Assembly (NCBI RefSeq): GCF_002078015.1
Contig: NZ_LWBP01000178.1
Coordinates: 1 to 64,000, forward strand
DNA length: 64,000 nt
Source of the DNA: Niastella populi
GTDB taxonomy: Bacteria; Bacteroidota; Bacteroidia; Chitinophagales; Chitinophagaceae
Reading direction: 5' to 3'
Part shown: one piece after another, positions 16,878-26,208 of the stretch
Layout of the letters: every line of letters starts with the position of its first letter
Numbering within the stretch: the stretch's first letter is position 1
The notes under the pieces: generated by a model
Told to the model about the DNA's origin: nothing
What the model saw: the letters and a program-made list of their open reading frames with translations, nothing else
The model's database searches: none
Translations under genes and position numbers: made by a program

Positions 16878-18122
16878 TTAAACGCCTGCCGCAATTGCCT
16901 TTGCCGCTATAAACCCGGTCGTCCACGCATTCTGAAAATTGAACCCGCCGGTAATACCATCCACATCCAGTATTTCACCGGCGAAATATAAACCGGGCAT
17001 AATTTTGCTTTGCATGGTATTGGCATCTACTTCCGCAAGCTGAATACCCCCCGCCGTTACAAACTCCTCTTTAAAGGTTGTTTTTCCCTGCACTTTGAAT
17101 TCCTGCGCACAACAGTTTGCAATGAGTTTGTTCTGTTCTTTGGCCGACACATCGGCCCAGCGCTTTTCTTCCTGGATACCCGATTGCGCCAGGAGGTACT
17201 GCCACAAGCGTTGCGGTAAATTAAACGGATTGCGGTTTATTATTTTCTGCGATGCCAGCTCAAACCGCAATTGCTGTAAATGCTCCCGTAATGTATTCTC
17301 ATTATAATCGGGAAGCCAATTCACAATAATTGCGAATTGCCAATTGCCCATTGCCAGTTGTCTTGCACCCCATGCCGATAAGCGCAGTATCGCAGGCCCG
17401 CTCATTCCCCAATGGGTGATCAGCAGCGGCCCTTTAGCCGATAAATTCGTACCGGTTACCTTAACATGCGCTTCGGGTACCGATACGCCCATTAACTGCG
17501 TAATGGCGTTTCCGGGCATATTAAATGTGAAAAGGGAGGGAACCGGTTCGGCAATGTGATGGCCCAACAGTTGCAGCCAGCCGAACTGCGATAATTTGGC
17601 GTAACCGCCGCTCGCTATGCACACGAAACCGGCGTTCAGCAACCGGTTATCAGCAAGTTCAAGCGTAAACGGCTGGTCAGCGCCTGCTTCATACTTCAAA
17701 CTTTTTACATCAGCCATCATTCTCACCTCTACCCCATACTTATTCGCCTCCCTTATCAAACAATCGATAATGGTTTGCGATGTATTGGTGACCGGGAACA
17801 TGCGGCCATCGTCTTCCGTTTTCAGTTGTACGCCCCTATCGGCAAACCACTGAATGGTATCGGTAGTAAAAAACTGATGAAATGCTTTTTTAAGAAAATT
17901 GCCGCCGCGCGGATAATGGCGTACCATGTCGGAGATGGAAAAACAGGAGTGGGTTACATTACACCGGCCGCCACCGGATACTTTCACTTTTGAGAGAAGC
18001 TTGCCTGTCTTTTCGAGAATGATCACTTCAAGTGAAGGATGCAGGCGGGCCGCATTCACTGCACAAAAAAAACCGGCGGCCCCGCCTCCTATTACTATCA
18101 GTCTTTTCTTTTTATCACTCAC
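16878..18122 (-). CDS. NAD(P)/FAD-dependent oxidoreductase, BaiN/HI0933-like (YhiN family)
   Basis: 414 residues. The N-terminal Rossmann dinucleotide-binding motif VIGGGAAGFFCAVNAAR is followed by GGGRCNVTH at about 50-58, characteristic of the HI0933/YhiN/BaiN family. The C-terminal AGEILDVDGITGGFNFQNAW with TTGFIAAKAIA closes the FAD site. BaiN homologues reduce bile-acid intermediates in gut clostridia, but most members of the family have no known substrate and that annotation should not be transferred. It lies downstream of map on the same strand with a 34-bp gap containing TTACTTACTACTTAC-type words, so co-transcription with map is possible. Confidence 0.9.
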   Translation of the reverse strand: MSDKKKRLIVIGGGAAGFFCAVNAARLHPSLEVIILEKTGKLLSKVKVSGGGRCNVTHSCFSISDMVRHYPRGGNFLKKAFHQFFTTDTIQWFADRGVQLKTEDDGRMFPVTNTSQTIIDCLIREANKYGVEVRMMADVKSLKYEAGADQPFTLELADNRLLNAGFVCIASGGYAKLSQFGWLQLLGHHIAEPVPSLFTFNMPGNAITQLMGVSVPEAHVKVTGTNLSAKGPLLITHWGMSGPAILRLSAWGARQLAMGNWQFAIIVNWLPDYNENTLREHLQQLRFELASQKIINRNPFNLPQRLWQYLLAQSGIQEEKRWADVSAKEQNKLIANCCAQEFKVQGKTTFKEEFVTAGGIQLAEVDANTMQSKIMPGLYFAGEILDVDGITGGFNFQNAWTTGFIAAKAIAAGV

Positions 18123-18156
18123 TTACTCTTATAACTTATTACTTACTACTTACAAC

Positions 18157-18957
18157 TTAATACTTTGCATTCAAATTAGGGTTGGTTTGCTCAGCCGCTT
18201 CAATGATGCTGTAATCGCTTAACACATCAGCCTTTCCTTTGCGAACACAAACATCATGTTCAAAATGCACCGAAGGTTTATGATCGACGGTGCGCACCGT
18301 CCAGCCATCTTCTTCGGTATATACATCCTTTTTTCCCATATTGATCATTGGTTCAATAGCCAGCACCAGGCCTTCACGCAACACCGGACCGGTACCTTTA
18401 CGGCCGTAGTTCGGCACCTGCGGATCTTCGTGCAACGACCTTCCCAGCCCATGCCCTACCAGTTCGCGCACCACTCCGTAGCCATGCTTTTTTTCGGTAT
18501 GCTCCTGAATGGCATTGGCAATATCGCCGATGCGATTACCGGCCACCGCCTTTTCAATGCCCTTGTATAACGATTCCTTTGTAACACAGATCAGTTTCAT
18601 CACATCTTCGGCTGGTTCGCCAATGGCAAATGTATAGGCATGATCGCCATGAAACCCATTCTTGTACACGCCGATATCTACGGAAATGATATCGCCTTCG
18701 CGCAGTTCATTTTTATCGGGAAAACCATGAACCACCACATCGTTCACAGAAATGCAGGAATTAAAGGGATATCCTTTATAATTGAGGAAAGTAGGCTCAG
18801 CCTTATGATCGCGAATGAACTCGCCAATGACTTTATCAAGTGAAAGCGTAGTGATGCCCGGTTTCAACAGTCCGGCAATATGGGCCAGCGTTTTACTAAC
18901 CAGTAATGCGCTCTCCCGCATCAGTTCGATCTCCGCTTCCGTTTTGTAATAGATCAT
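18157..18957 (-). CDS. map: Methionine aminopeptidase, type I
   Basis: 266 residues. Removes the N-terminal Met from nascent proteins. Pita-bread fold with the dinuclear metal ligands visible: Asp in SVDIGVYKNGFHGDHAYTF (two Asp), His in GHGLGRSLHEDP, Glu in LAIEPMIN and Glu in HFEHDVCV. The N-terminal IYYKTEAEIELMRES is typical. It sits immediately downstream of secY as in most bacteria, but a hairpin separates the two. The infA and rpmJ genes that normally follow are absent here. Confidence 0.96.
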   Translation of the reverse strand: MIYYKTEAEIELMRESALLVSKTLAHIAGLLKPGITTLSLDKVIGEFIRDHKAEPTFLNYKGYPFNSCISVNDVVVHGFPDKNELREGDIISVDIGVYKNGFHGDHAYTFAIGEPAEDVMKLICVTKESLYKGIEKAVAGNRIGDIANAIQEHTEKKHGYGVVRELVGHGLGRSLHEDPQVPNYGRKGTGPVLREGLVLAIEPMINMGKKDVYTEEDGWTVRTVDHKPSVHFEHDVCVRKGKADVLSDYSIIEAAEQTNPNLNAKY

Positions 18958-18979
18958 CTCATTAATTTATACTAAAACA

Positions 18980-19013
18980 AAACCTGACAACTATAACAAC
19001 AGCTGTCAGGTTT
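18980..19013 (-). terminator. Terminator-like hairpin between secY and map
   Basis: AAACCTGACA (18980-18989) pairs perfectly with TGTCAGGTTT (19004-19013). On the minus strand it follows the secY stop and is followed by a TTTTG run, so much secY transcription should stop before map. Confidence 0.75.
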
Positions 19014-19033
19014 GGTTTTGCTGATAAATATTT

Positions 19034-20365
19034 TTACATAGAAGAAGCCGGGGTAACCTGCTGGCGTCCCTGAATTCTTCCGCTCTTCATTAAACCATCG
19101 TACTGACGCATCAGTAACTGTGTTTCTATCTGTTGAAGGGTATCGAGAATAACACCCACCATGATCAGCAGGGATGTACCTCCAAAGAAAGAAGAGAATG
19201 ATTGTTGTACGCCCATTCTTTGTGCAAAACCTGGCAAAATACCAACCAATGCAAGCAATACCGCACCCGGGAATGTGATCTTATCCATTACGGCACCGAT
19301 ATAATCGGCAGTAGGCTGACCGGGTTTTACGCCGGGGATAAATCCGTTATTACGTTTCAGGTCGTCAGCAATTTGCTTGGGGTTAAATATCAATGCGGTA
19401 TACAGGAAGGTAAAACCAATTACCATTACTGCATAAATGACCATATACCAGTAGTTGCTATGATTGCCAAATACGGCGGCCAGTCCTTTTGTTGAGTCGA
19501 AGTTGCTCAACAGGGTTGGAAGGAACATGATCGCCTGGGCAAAGATGATAGGCATTACACCGGCGCTGTTCACCTTTAAAGGCAGGAACTGGCGGGCGCC
19601 ACCGAACTGGCGGTTGCCTACAATTTGTTTTGCATACTGAACAGGCACTTTGCGCACACCTTGGATCAGGATGATAAGCCCCATGATGATGGCAACCAGG
19701 ATAGCGATCTCGATAACGAAGATCAATAAACCGCCACCGCCTCTGTTCGAACGGGCGGCCCACTCCTGCCACAGAGATTGTGGAAGGCGTGCAAGGATAC
19801 CCACCATGATGATCACTGAACTACCATTACCCAAACCTTTGTCGGTGATCTTTTCACCCAGCCACATTACGAATAATGTACCTGCGGTAAGGACAACAGT
19901 GGTAGACAACCAGAAGTATGGTTTATACGATTCGATCATTGCCTGACCGTTAGTAGTATTCAGGAATGCTACATAAGCGCTGGCCTGTAAGATGGTTACA
20001 AGCACTGTCAGGTAACGCGTGTATTGATTGATCTTTTTACGACCGCTGTCGCCTTCCTTTTGCAGTTTCTGAAAAGGAGGATACAGGATGGTCATCAATT
20101 GAATGAAGATCGATGCAGAAATGTACGGCATGATACCTAATGCAAGGATAGAAGCCTGGGAAAATGCTCCACCTGCAAAGGCATCGATCAAACCAAGGAT
20201 ACCACCGCTGGAATTACCCTGGGTGATAAGGTCGGGGTTGATACCAGGCAATACAATGTGTGTGCCTAACCGGTAAACGGCTATCAGGGTAATGGTCACC
20301 AGAATTTTACTCCTCAGCTCCTCAATACTCCAGATATTTTTCAGTGTTTGGATGAACTTTTTCAC
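19034..20365 (-). CDS. secY: Protein translocase subunit SecY
   Basis: 443-residue core channel of the Sec translocon, with ten predicted membrane segments. Recognisable stretches are ITLIAVYRLGTHIVLPGI in the first segment and the plug region, IMPYISASIFIQLM, and the cytosolic ribosome/SecA-binding loops with VPVQYAKQIVGNR. The C-terminal IETQLLMRQYDGLMKSGR is typical of Bacteroidota SecY. It works with SecE, SecG, SecA and YidC (yidC is at 56792). The gene follows rplO as in other spc operons, but a terminator-like hairpin intervenes, suggesting separate control. Confidence 0.97.
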   Translation of the reverse strand: MKKFIQTLKNIWSIEELRSKILVTITLIAVYRLGTHIVLPGINPDLITQGNSSGGILGLIDAFAGGAFSQASILALGIMPYISASIFIQLMTILYPPFQKLQKEGDSGRKKINQYTRYLTVLVTILQASAYVAFLNTTNGQAMIESYKPYFWLSTTVVLTAGTLFVMWLGEKITDKGLGNGSSVIIMVGILARLPQSLWQEWAARSNRGGGGLLIFVIEIAILVAIIMGLIILIQGVRKVPVQYAKQIVGNRQFGGARQFLPLKVNSAGVMPIIFAQAIMFLPTLLSNFDSTKGLAAVFGNHSNYWYMVIYAVMVIGFTFLYTALIFNPKQIADDLKRNNGFIPGVKPGQPTADYIGAVMDKITFPGAVLLALVGILPGFAQRMGVQQSFSSFFGGTSLLIMVGVILDTLQQIETQLLMRQYDGLMKSGRIQGRQQVTPASSM

Positions 20366-20398
20366 GGATTTGCCAAGATTTTTAAATTTCCCTCAAAG

Positions 20399-20426
20399 AA
20401 AAAAAAAGACGCATGGTCAATGCGTC
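20399..20426 (-). terminator. Intrinsic terminator after rplO, upstream of secY
   Basis: GACGCAT (20408-20414) pairs with ATGCGTC (20420-20426). On the minus strand it is followed directly by nine T (20399-20407), the classical arrangement. It lies only 19 bp past the rplO stop and inside what is normally one operon. The T-run continues into TTTCTTTG, one mismatch from a -7 box, which could start secY transcription. Confidence 0.8.
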
Positions 20427-20444
20427 TATGCAAGTTACACAAAA

Positions 20445-20894
20445 TTACTTTACCAATTCCACGGAGCCGCCAGCAGCTTCAACCGCCTGCTTGGCTTTTT
20501 CGCTGATTGCATTTACTTTGAAAGCCACTTTGCTCTTCAGCTCGCCGTTACCTAATATTTTTATTTTATCTGTCTGGCCAACCAGTCCCCACTCTCTCAG
20601 TGTTTCGTGAGAGAAATCATTCAGTTCATATTTTTCAACCAGGTGTTCGATCTGACCCAGATTAAATACTTTATATTCAACGCGGAAAGGATTTTTAAAG
20701 CCACGTTTTGGCAAACGACGCTGGATCGGCATCTGACCACCTTCGTGGGCATTTTTACGTTGATAACCAGCACGGCTCTGGCTACCTTTGTTACCTTTTG
20801 TAGAGGTACCACCTTTACCGGAAGCTTCACCACGGCCTAAACGTTTTTCTTTGTGCGTTGCGCCTTTTGCAGGCCTTAATTCATGTAATTTCAT
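20445..20894 (-). CDS. rplO: 50S ribosomal protein L15
   Basis: 149 residues. The glycine/lysine-rich N-terminal extension (RPAKGATHKEKRLGRGEASG through KGNKGSQSR) inserts into 23S rRNA; a compact C-terminal domain ends in GGSVELVK. Late assembly protein of the large subunit. Usual spc-operon position between rpmD and secY, but the spacer to rpmD is about 180 bp. Confidence 0.97.
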   Translation of the reverse strand: MKLHELRPAKGATHKEKRLGRGEASGKGGTSTKGNKGSQSRAGYQRKNAHEGGQMPIQRRLPKRGFKNPFRVEYKVFNLGQIEHLVEKYELNDFSHETLREWGLVGQTDKIKILGNGELKSKVAFKVNAISEKAKQAVEAAGGSVELVK

Positions 20895-21076
20895 CTTGTT
20901 TGATTTTTACTTACGGGGAATCGCCCCTCGCTTATTTAATGTAATTATTCGCTAATATGTAGCGGTCGCTGATTAAAGCGGCCGCGAATATAAATCATTT
21001 ACTAACATCAAAAGCAATCAATCTGGTAGGAATGACTGCTTTTAATTAGAAAAATGGCCTAATCAGCTCATTATGT

Positions 21077-21259
21077 TTATGCCAGCTCTTCAACTTTCAC
21101 CAGGTGGGTCACCTTGCGAACCATACCCAGGATCTGAGGAGTAGCTTCTACTTCTTTTGAAGCATTGGTCTTATTTAAACCCAGGGCCTGTAAAGTTAAC
21201 TTCTGGCGCTCGGGTCTGTCAATAGGACTTTTTACTAAAGTGATTTTAATCTTTTTCAT
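21077..21259 (-). CDS. rpmD: 50S ribosomal protein L30
   Basis: 60 residues, the standard short bacterial form: KIKITLVKSPIDRPERQKLT followed by LGLNKTNASKEVEATPQILG. Usual position between rpsE and rplO. A small CTCCG...CGGAG hairpin lies upstream at about 21268-21286. Confidence 0.96.
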   Translation of the reverse strand: MKKIKITLVKSPIDRPERQKLTLQALGLNKTNASKEVEATPQILGMVRKVTHLVKVEELA

Positions 21260-21368
21260 AACCCTGTCTCCGCCAGCTGACGGAGTAAGTTTATAAGTTG
21301 AGAATTATTTTAATTAACGTGGCTTACCTGAATCTGTTCCCCTCCTGCGAAGGGGGCCAGGGGGAGGC

Positions 21369-21887
21369 CTAGCCGTTAAATACTTTCTTCAGGTTCAGTT
21401 TACGCTGACGGGCAACAGTAACCGGCTCACGCAGCATGGCCAGCACTTTGAAAGTAGCTTTAACCACGTTGTGAGGGTTGGCAGAACCCAGTGATTTTGC
21501 CAGAACGTCGGTGATACCGGCGGCTTCCAGCACAGCGCGCATACTGCCTCCGGCAATTACACCGGTACCATGAGCGGCAGGTTTTACCAGTACTTTGGCA
21601 GCACCTTCTTTAGCCCATTGGTCGTGAGGGATAGTACCATGCATGATAGGCACTTTAATCAGGTTCTTTTTGGCGTCTTCGATACCTTTGGTGATAGCTT
21701 CCTGAACCTCTTTAGCTTTACCCAGACCGTGACCTACAACACCATTTCCGTTACCTACCACTACCAGGGCAGAAAAACTAAAAGCGCGACCACCTTTGGT
21801 TGTTTTTACCACGCGGTTAATAGCCACCACTTTCTCTTTCAGCTCGATATCGCCGGCTTTAACCCTGTTTAAATTAACTTTTGCCAT
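21369..21887 (-). CDS. rpsE: 30S ribosomal protein S5
   Basis: 172 residues. N-terminal double-stranded-RNA-binding domain ([20 protein letters not shown]) and C-terminal domain with [20 protein letters not shown]. It lines the mRNA entry site, contacts S4 and S8, and affects decoding accuracy. No unusual substitution was noticed in the loop around [18 protein letters not shown]. Confidence 0.97.
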   Translation of the reverse strand: MAKVNLNRVKAGDIELKEKVVAINRVVKTTKGGRAFSFSALVVVGNGNGVVGHGLGKAKEVQEAITKGIEDAKKNLIKVPIMHGTIPHDQWAKEGAAKVLVKPAAHGTGVIAGGSMRAVLEAAGITDVLAKSLGSANPHNVVKATFKVLAMLREPVTVARQRKLNLKKVFNG

Positions 21888-21930
21888 TATTTCTATTTGA
21901 AATTATCGGAATTGTAAATTGTGAATTGTC

Positions 21931-22284
21931 TTAGAATTGAAGACCGCCTTCGCGGGCGCCTTCCGCAACACTTTGCACACGGCCATGATACAGGTTACCA
22001 CCACGGTCGAAAACGATAGCGGTAATACCCAGGTCTTTTGCTTTGCGGGCAATAGCCTGACCAACCAGTTTGCTTTTTTCAACCTTTGTGATCTTTTGTG
22101 CGCTGATATCCTTATCCCGTGAAGAGGCAGCAGCTAATGTGAAACCTTTATCATCATCGATCAGCTGAGCGTAGATATCGCTGTTGCTACGGAAAATGGC
22201 CAAACGTGGCTTAGCAGCTGTACCGGCAATCTTCTTGCGAATGCGGTAGCGAATCTTCTGCCTTTGTTCTAATTTGGTATTCAT
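21931..22284 (-). CDS. rplR: 50S ribosomal protein L18
   Basis: 117 residues from the ATG at 22284 (MNTKLEQRQKIRYRIRKKI). The frame is open a further 99 bases upstream, but that stretch is spacer sequence and no L18 begins that way. Binds 5S rRNA with L5 and L25; the family motif LAIFRSNSDIYAQLIDD and C-terminal FDRGGNLYHGRVQSVAEGAR are clear. Confidence 0.96.
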   Translation of the reverse strand: MNTKLEQRQKIRYRIRKKIAGTAAKPRLAIFRSNSDIYAQLIDDDKGFTLAAASSRDKDISAQKITKVEKSKLVGQAIARKAKDLGITAIVFDRGGNLYHGRVQSVAEGAREGGLQF

Positions 22285-22324
22285 TGCTTTTATTTTAACT
22301 CTTCCGATGCTGCCGGAAGATAAT

Positions 22325-22400
22325 GTTAATGTTATAATGTGCCAATCTGCCAATGTGCTAATGCAATCTCTGCACATTAGCACATTAGCTGATCAGCTAA
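22325..22400. repeat. Word-built inverted spacer between rplR and rplF
   Basis: TGTGCCAATCTGCCAATGTGC and CTAATG words on one side face CACATTAGCACATTAGC on the other, so the spacer can fold on itself. The same CATTAGCACATTAG vocabulary recurs in spacers at 23.05, 26.15, 28.2 and 51.5 kb. Confidence 0.6.
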
Positions 22401-22401
22401 T

Positions 22402-22956
22402 TTATTTACCAGCTGCTTTACCAGCTTTACGACGGATAACCTCGCCAACGTATTTAACACCTTTTCCTTTGTAAGGCTCAGGTTTACGTAAGCTGCGTAA
22501 TTTGGCAGCAACCTGTCCGATCAGTTGTTTGTCGATACCCTCAAGGGTGATCTTCGGGTTTTCCCCTTTTTGCTGCTCGGTAGCAACCTTCAGTTCTTTG
22601 GGAACTTCGAACAGAATATTGTGAGAATAACCCAGTGAAAGATCCAGCAGGTTACCCTGGTTACTTGCTTTATAACCTACCCCAACCAACTCCAGTTTCT
22701 TTGTGAAACCTTCAGTAACACCTTTCACCATGTTGGCTACCAGCGCGCGGTACAAACCGTGTAATGCACGGTGACGGATCTGGTCGGTAGGACGGGTGAA
22801 AATAACTTCGCCGTCTTTTATTTCGGCTTTGATATCCCGGTCGATAGCCTGTTTCAATTCACCTTTGGGACCTTTAACAGTGATAATGTTATCAGCACCA
22901 ACTGCGATTGTAACTCCACTTGTAACTGGCACCGGTTTTTTACCTATACGAGACAT
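22402..22956 (-). CDS. rplF: 50S ribosomal protein L6
   Basis: 184 residues with two similar alpha/beta domains. It starts MSRIGKKPVPV and ends with the conserved KPEPYKGKGVKYVGEVIRRK region that contacts 23S rRNA near the sarcin-ricin loop. Standard spc order between rpsH and rplR. Confidence 0.97.
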   Translation of the reverse strand: MSRIGKKPVPVTSGVTIAVGADNIITVKGPKGELKQAIDRDIKAEIKDGEVIFTRPTDQIRHRALHGLYRALVANMVKGVTEGFTKKLELVGVGYKASNQGNLLDLSLGYSHNILFEVPKELKVATEQQKGENPKITLEGIDKQLIGQVAAKLRSLRKPEPYKGKGVKYVGEVIRRKAGKAAGK

Positions 22957-23135
22957 AACTAATTAAATTTTTAGTTTGTTGTTTATTGTTTCCAGTTCAC
23001 CTGACCGGTCAGCTCCTATAGGTTAAGAGCTTAATGTATCAGAGAACCAATGTGCTAATTAGCTAATGTGCTTTTAAAACCCGCGTTATTCTCAAACCTG
23101 TTGGCACATCAGCACACTATCGCTTTAGCATATTG

Positions 23136-23534
23136 TTAATAGATGTAGCAAAGAACTTCGCCGCCAACGTTCTGGTTTTTGGCTTGTTTGTCGGTCATTA
23201 CACCTTGTGACGTGCTCACAATTGCAACACCCAGACCATTTTTCACTCTCTTGAATTCAGCAGGGCTGGCGTACTGACGTAAACCAGGACGGCTGATCCT
23301 TTCCAGAGATTTGATAGCAGGCTCTTTACTTTGAGGATCGTATTTCAGGGCTATTTTAATAACACCCTGTTTGTTATCATCCTCAAATTTATATTTCAGA
23401 ATGTATCCCTGATCGTATAATATCTCGGTAATCCGTTTTTTCAGATTAGAAGCCGGGATCTCAACGATCCGGTGTCCGGCCATCTGCGCATTACGAATTC
23501 TAGTCAGGAAGTCTGCTATGGGATCAGTTACCAT
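23136..23534 (-). CDS. rpsH: 30S ribosomal protein S8
   Basis: 132 residues. Starts [20 protein letters not shown]; the C-terminal [19 protein letters not shown] is the 16S rRNA-binding signature. In E. coli S8 also represses the spc operon; no equivalent mRNA site was identified here. The spacer to rplF is about 180 bp and contains word-type repeats. Confidence 0.97.
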   Translation of the reverse strand: MVTDPIADFLTRIRNAQMAGHRIVEIPASNLKKRITEILYDQGYILKYKFEDDNKQGVIKIALKYDPQSKEPAIKSLERISRPGLRQYASPAEFKRVKNGLGVAIVSTSQGVMTDKQAKNQNVGGEVLCYIY

Positions 23535-23617
23535 GTTTATTTTAAATTAAAACAGTTTTACAATTTTATTCAAGAGTAGTCCCTGTTTACAGGCTTGCTC
23601 TCATATCGTTAGGCTTG

Positions 23618-23635
23618 TCCCGATAGCGATCGGGA
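23618..23635. repeat. REP-like palindrome TCCCGATAGCGATCGGGA
   Basis: A 7-bp stem (TCCCGAT with ATCGGGA) around AGCG, in the rpsN-rpsH spacer. The same TCCCGA...TCGGGA core recurs at about 25502 and within the fusA terminator, so it appears to be a dispersed short palindrome. Confidence 0.6.
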
Positions 23636-23644
23636 TGCTTTGCC

Positions 23645-23914
23645 TTACCAGGAAGCTTTTCTAACTCCCGGGATTTTACCATTCAACGCCATTTCACGGA
23701 ACGTAACACGGCTTACGCCGAAGTAACGGATGTATCCTTTCGGACGACCTGTTAACTGGCAACGGTTTTTCAGACGAACTTTCGAAGAGTTCTTCGGCAT
23801 TTCATCTAAAGCTTTCCAATCGCCGGCAGCTTTCAGCGCAGCACGTTTTTCGGCATGCTGAGCTACCATACGTTCTCTTTTTCTTTGTCTGGCTTTAACT
23901 GACTCTTTAGCCAT
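23645..23914 (-). CDS. rpsN: 30S ribosomal protein S14 (zinc-independent form)
   Basis: 89 residues, the longer type without CxxC zinc ligands. [20 protein letters not shown] and the C-terminal [11 protein letters not shown] are diagnostic. Assembles in the 30S head. Confidence 0.97.
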   Translation of the reverse strand: MAKESVKARQRKRERMVAQHAEKRAALKAAGDWKALDEMPKNSSKVRLKNRCQLTGRPKGYIRYFGVSRVTFREMALNGKIPGVRKASW

Positions 23915-23953
23915 AATTTATTTTACGTTTTGAGATTTCTGAATGATATGTAC

Positions 23954-24529
23954 TTAAGCCTGTTCTTTTTTAGCTCCCTTGAACGGCATACCCAGTTCTT
24001 TCAACAGCTCGTAAGCTTCTTCATTGGTTTGGGCAGTAGTTACAAACGTAATGTCCATACCGGTGATCTTGCTCACTTTATCGATGTCGATCTCAGGGAA
24101 GATGATCTGCTCGGTAACACCCAGTGTGTAGTTACCGCGGCCATCAAAAGCTTTCTCATTGATCCCTTTGAAGTCACGTACACGAGGTAATGAAGTAGCG
24201 ATCAGCCTGTCGAGAAACTCGTACATTTTGGTACCACGTAAAGTAACGCGGGCGCCGATCGGCATGTTCTTACGCAACTTAAAGTTCGAAATGTCTTTTT
24301 TAGACATTGTAGGGATAGCCTTTTGACCTGAGATGGTTGTCAGCTCTTCGATGGCTACATCCACCAGCTTTTTGTCAGAAACAGCTCCGTTAACACCACG
24401 GTTGATGCAGATCTTCTCCAAACGGGGGCACTGCATTACGGTGCTGTAGCTGAAACGCTTCATCAAAGCAGGTACAACTTCTTTTTTGTACTTATCTGCC
24501 AGCCTGGGACTATATTTTGTTGTACTCAT
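23954..24529 (-). CDS. rplE: 50S ribosomal protein L5
   Basis: 191 residues. 5S rRNA-binding protein of the central protuberance. Family signatures: [20 protein letters not shown] and [18 protein letters not shown]; it ends [13 protein letters not shown]. Standard position between rplX and rpsN. Confidence 0.97.
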   Translation of the reverse strand: MSTTKYSPRLADKYKKEVVPALMKRFSYSTVMQCPRLEKICINRGVNGAVSDKKLVDVAIEELTTISGQKAIPTMSKKDISNFKLRKNMPIGARVTLRGTKMYEFLDRLIATSLPRVRDFKGINEKAFDGRGNYTLGVTEQIIFPEIDIDKVSKITGMDITFVTTAQTNEEAYELLKELGMPFKGAKKEQA

Positions 24530-24631
24530 TTTATTTAGCTTAGCGCGTTATGTTTAATGCTTTTGGCAAACAGCATAACGCAATTGAGAAATTCGATTTA
24601 TAAAAAAGCTTCGGGCCGGGGCCTTCAGCAT

Positions 24632-24970
24632 TTATTTGATTGCTTCGCCTGATTTCTTGCTCACACGCACCAGCTTACCCTCTTCACGGGTACGCTTTAC
24701 TTTCACACCAGCGCCGGCTTTCGCATCCCACAACATTACGTTAGAGATGTGAATGGCTGCTTCTTTTTTTACGATACCGCCGCGGGTATTGCGCGCAGAA
24801 GGTTTGGTATGGCGGGTAACAATGTTTACGCCTTCTACCAGCACACGGCTTTTATCAGGAAATACTTCCAATACCTTGCGGGGCTTTTTAGCGTCTTTAT
24901 CATCACCGGCAATAACTACTACGGTGTCGCCTTTTTTAATATTGAACTTTGGTTTGAATCTGTTGCTCAT
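24632..24970 (-). CDS. rplX: 50S ribosomal protein L24
   Basis: 112 residues. KOW motif near the N-terminus (KKGDTVVVIAGDDKDAKKPR) and VEGVNIVTRHTKPSARN. Assembly initiator of the large subunit. The spacer to rplN carries AGCGTTTAGCGTT-type words. Confidence 0.97.
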   Translation of the reverse strand: MSNRFKPKFNIKKGDTVVVIAGDDKDAKKPRKVLEVFPDKSRVLVEGVNIVTRHTKPSARNTRGGIVKKEAAIHISNVMLWDAKAGAGVKVKRTREEGKLVRVSKKSGEAIK

Positions 24971-24971
24971 T

Positions 24972-25092
24972 TTTTAAAGCTTAACGCGAAATGCTTGACG
25001 CTTAACGCTTTTGCACTGCGCAGTTACCAATTATTTTTTATTGAGATCTTAAGGCTTTATGCATTTCAGCGTTTAGCGTTCTGCGTTCAGCC
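24972..25092. repeat. Word-built inverted spacer between rplN and rplX
   Basis: AAGCTTAACGCGAAATGC and GACGCTTAACGC words at the left face AGCGTTTAGCGTTCTGCG and CCTTTAGCG at the right, so the two ends are imperfect reverse complements around a central A/T-rich stretch. The same vocabulary is reused at 49075-49195. Confidence 0.65.
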
Positions 25093-25102
25093 TTTAGCGT
25101 TT

Positions 25103-25471
25103 TTATAAAACTTCCGGAGCCAAAGAAATAATTTTCATGTATCCTTTATCACGCAACTCCCTGGCTACGGGCCCGAAAATACGGGTACCGCGAGGCTCAT
25201 CAGACTGATTCAACAGCACCACGGCATTGTCATCAAACCGGATATAAGATCCGTCTTTGCGGCGCAATTTATTCTTTGTGCGAACAATTACCGCTTTGGT
25301 AACAGTGCCTTTTTTAATACCGCCGGCAGGAATAGCATCCTTTACGGTTACTACAATTTTATCGCCTATCTTGGCGTAATCCTGGCCGCTGTTTCCGAGT
25401 ACACGGATACACAGTACTTCCTTGGCGCCACTGTTATCAGCTACATTTAATCTGGACTCTTGCTGAATCAT
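25103..25471 (-). CDS. rplN: 50S ribosomal protein L14
   Basis: 122 residues, the universal length. [20 protein letters not shown] at the N-terminus and [20 protein letters not shown] with [13 protein letters not shown] are diagnostic. It lies at the subunit interface. Spacers on both sides exceed 120 bp. Confidence 0.98.
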   Translation of the reverse strand: MIQQESRLNVADNSGAKEVLCIRVLGNSGQDYAKIGDKIVVTVKDAIPAGGIKKGTVTKAVIVRTKNKLRRKDGSYIRFDDNAVVLLNQSDEPRGTRIFGPVARELRDKGYMKIISLAPEVL

Positions 25472-25594
25472 TTTTTTAGCTTTTAGCTCTCAGCCTTTAG
25501 CCCCGATGATTTCGGGACCAATAGCGAATGATTAAAAATTTATTTGAAATCGTCGTTAGCAAACAGGCTTGCAGCCTGCCGCTAACAGCTATTA

Positions 25595-25852
25595 TTACTT
25601 CGCTTTCTCAACAACCTCAACCAGTCTCCATCTCTTGGTCTTGCTCAGGGGACGGGTTTCCATAATGCGAACGGTATCGCCTATGGTGCACTCATTTTTC
25701 TCATCATGAGCGTGGAATTTGGTAGTCTTCTTTACGAACTTACCGTAAATAGGGTGTTTTACTTTTCTTTCTACCGATACAGTAATGGTTTTTTCCATTC
25801 TGTTGCTGGTAACCACCCCGATTCTTGTTTTACGCAAATTTCTGTCTAACAT
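25595..25852 (-). CDS. rpsQ: 30S ribosomal protein S17
   Basis: 85 residues. OB-fold early-assembly 30S protein with [20 protein letters not shown] and C-terminal [20 protein letters not shown]. Standard position between rpmC and rplN. Confidence 0.97.
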   Translation of the reverse strand: MLDRNLRKTRIGVVTSNRMEKTITVSVERKVKHPIYGKFVKKTTKFHAHDEKNECTIGDTVRIMETRPLSKTKRWRLVEVVEKAK

Positions 25853-25916
25853 CTATTGTTATTTGAAAAGTTGAAAATGTGTAAGTGTGAAATGTATTTC
25901 ACTTTCACATCAGCGA

Positions 25917-26123
25917 TTAAGCCAGTTCTCTTTTTCTGAGTTCAGTTTTTAAACGGGCTACATCTCTGCGCAGGTCACGTATGCTCATCGGATTCTCCAA
26001 TGGAGAAATAGCGTGTGCGAACTCCAGCTTTTTCAAGCGCAGTTCATCCTCTTGGATCCGGGCTTTCAGATCTGCCTCACTCATATCCTTCAGGCCTTTA
26101 TTGAAATCTAATCTCTTTGCCAT
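25917..26123 (-). CDS. rpmC: 50S ribosomal protein L29
   Basis: 68 residues forming two helices, with RRDVARLKTELRKREL at the C-terminus. It sits beside the peptide tunnel exit with L23, where trigger factor and SRP dock. Spacer upstream contains TGATAATTCGATAATT words. Confidence 0.96.
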   Translation of the reverse strand: MAKRLDFNKGLKDMSEADLKARIQEDELRLKKLEFAHAISPLENPMSIRDLRRDVARLKTELRKRELA

Positions 26124-26124
26124 A

Positions 26125-26207
26125 TAAATTCAATTTGATAATTCGATAATTAGCTGATGTGATAATTCAAAACCGGTATTAGCACATGGCTAATTATCAC
26201 ATTATAT
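26125..26207. repeat. Word-built inverted spacer between rplP and rpmC
   Basis: TTTGATAATTCGATAATTAGC and GATGTGATAATTC words face TAGCACATGGCTAATTATCAC on the other side. The two halves are imperfect reverse complements. Confidence 0.65.
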
Positions 26208-26208
26208 A

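Noticed and set aside
16878-18122. Bile-acid 7-dehydroxylation role for the BaiN-like flavoprotein
   Set aside because: Only the broad HI0933/YhiN family signature is visible; no bai-type genes are nearby.
18980-19013. Considered as an operator or riboswitch before map
   Set aside because: The perfect stem and following T-run fit an ordinary terminator after secY better.
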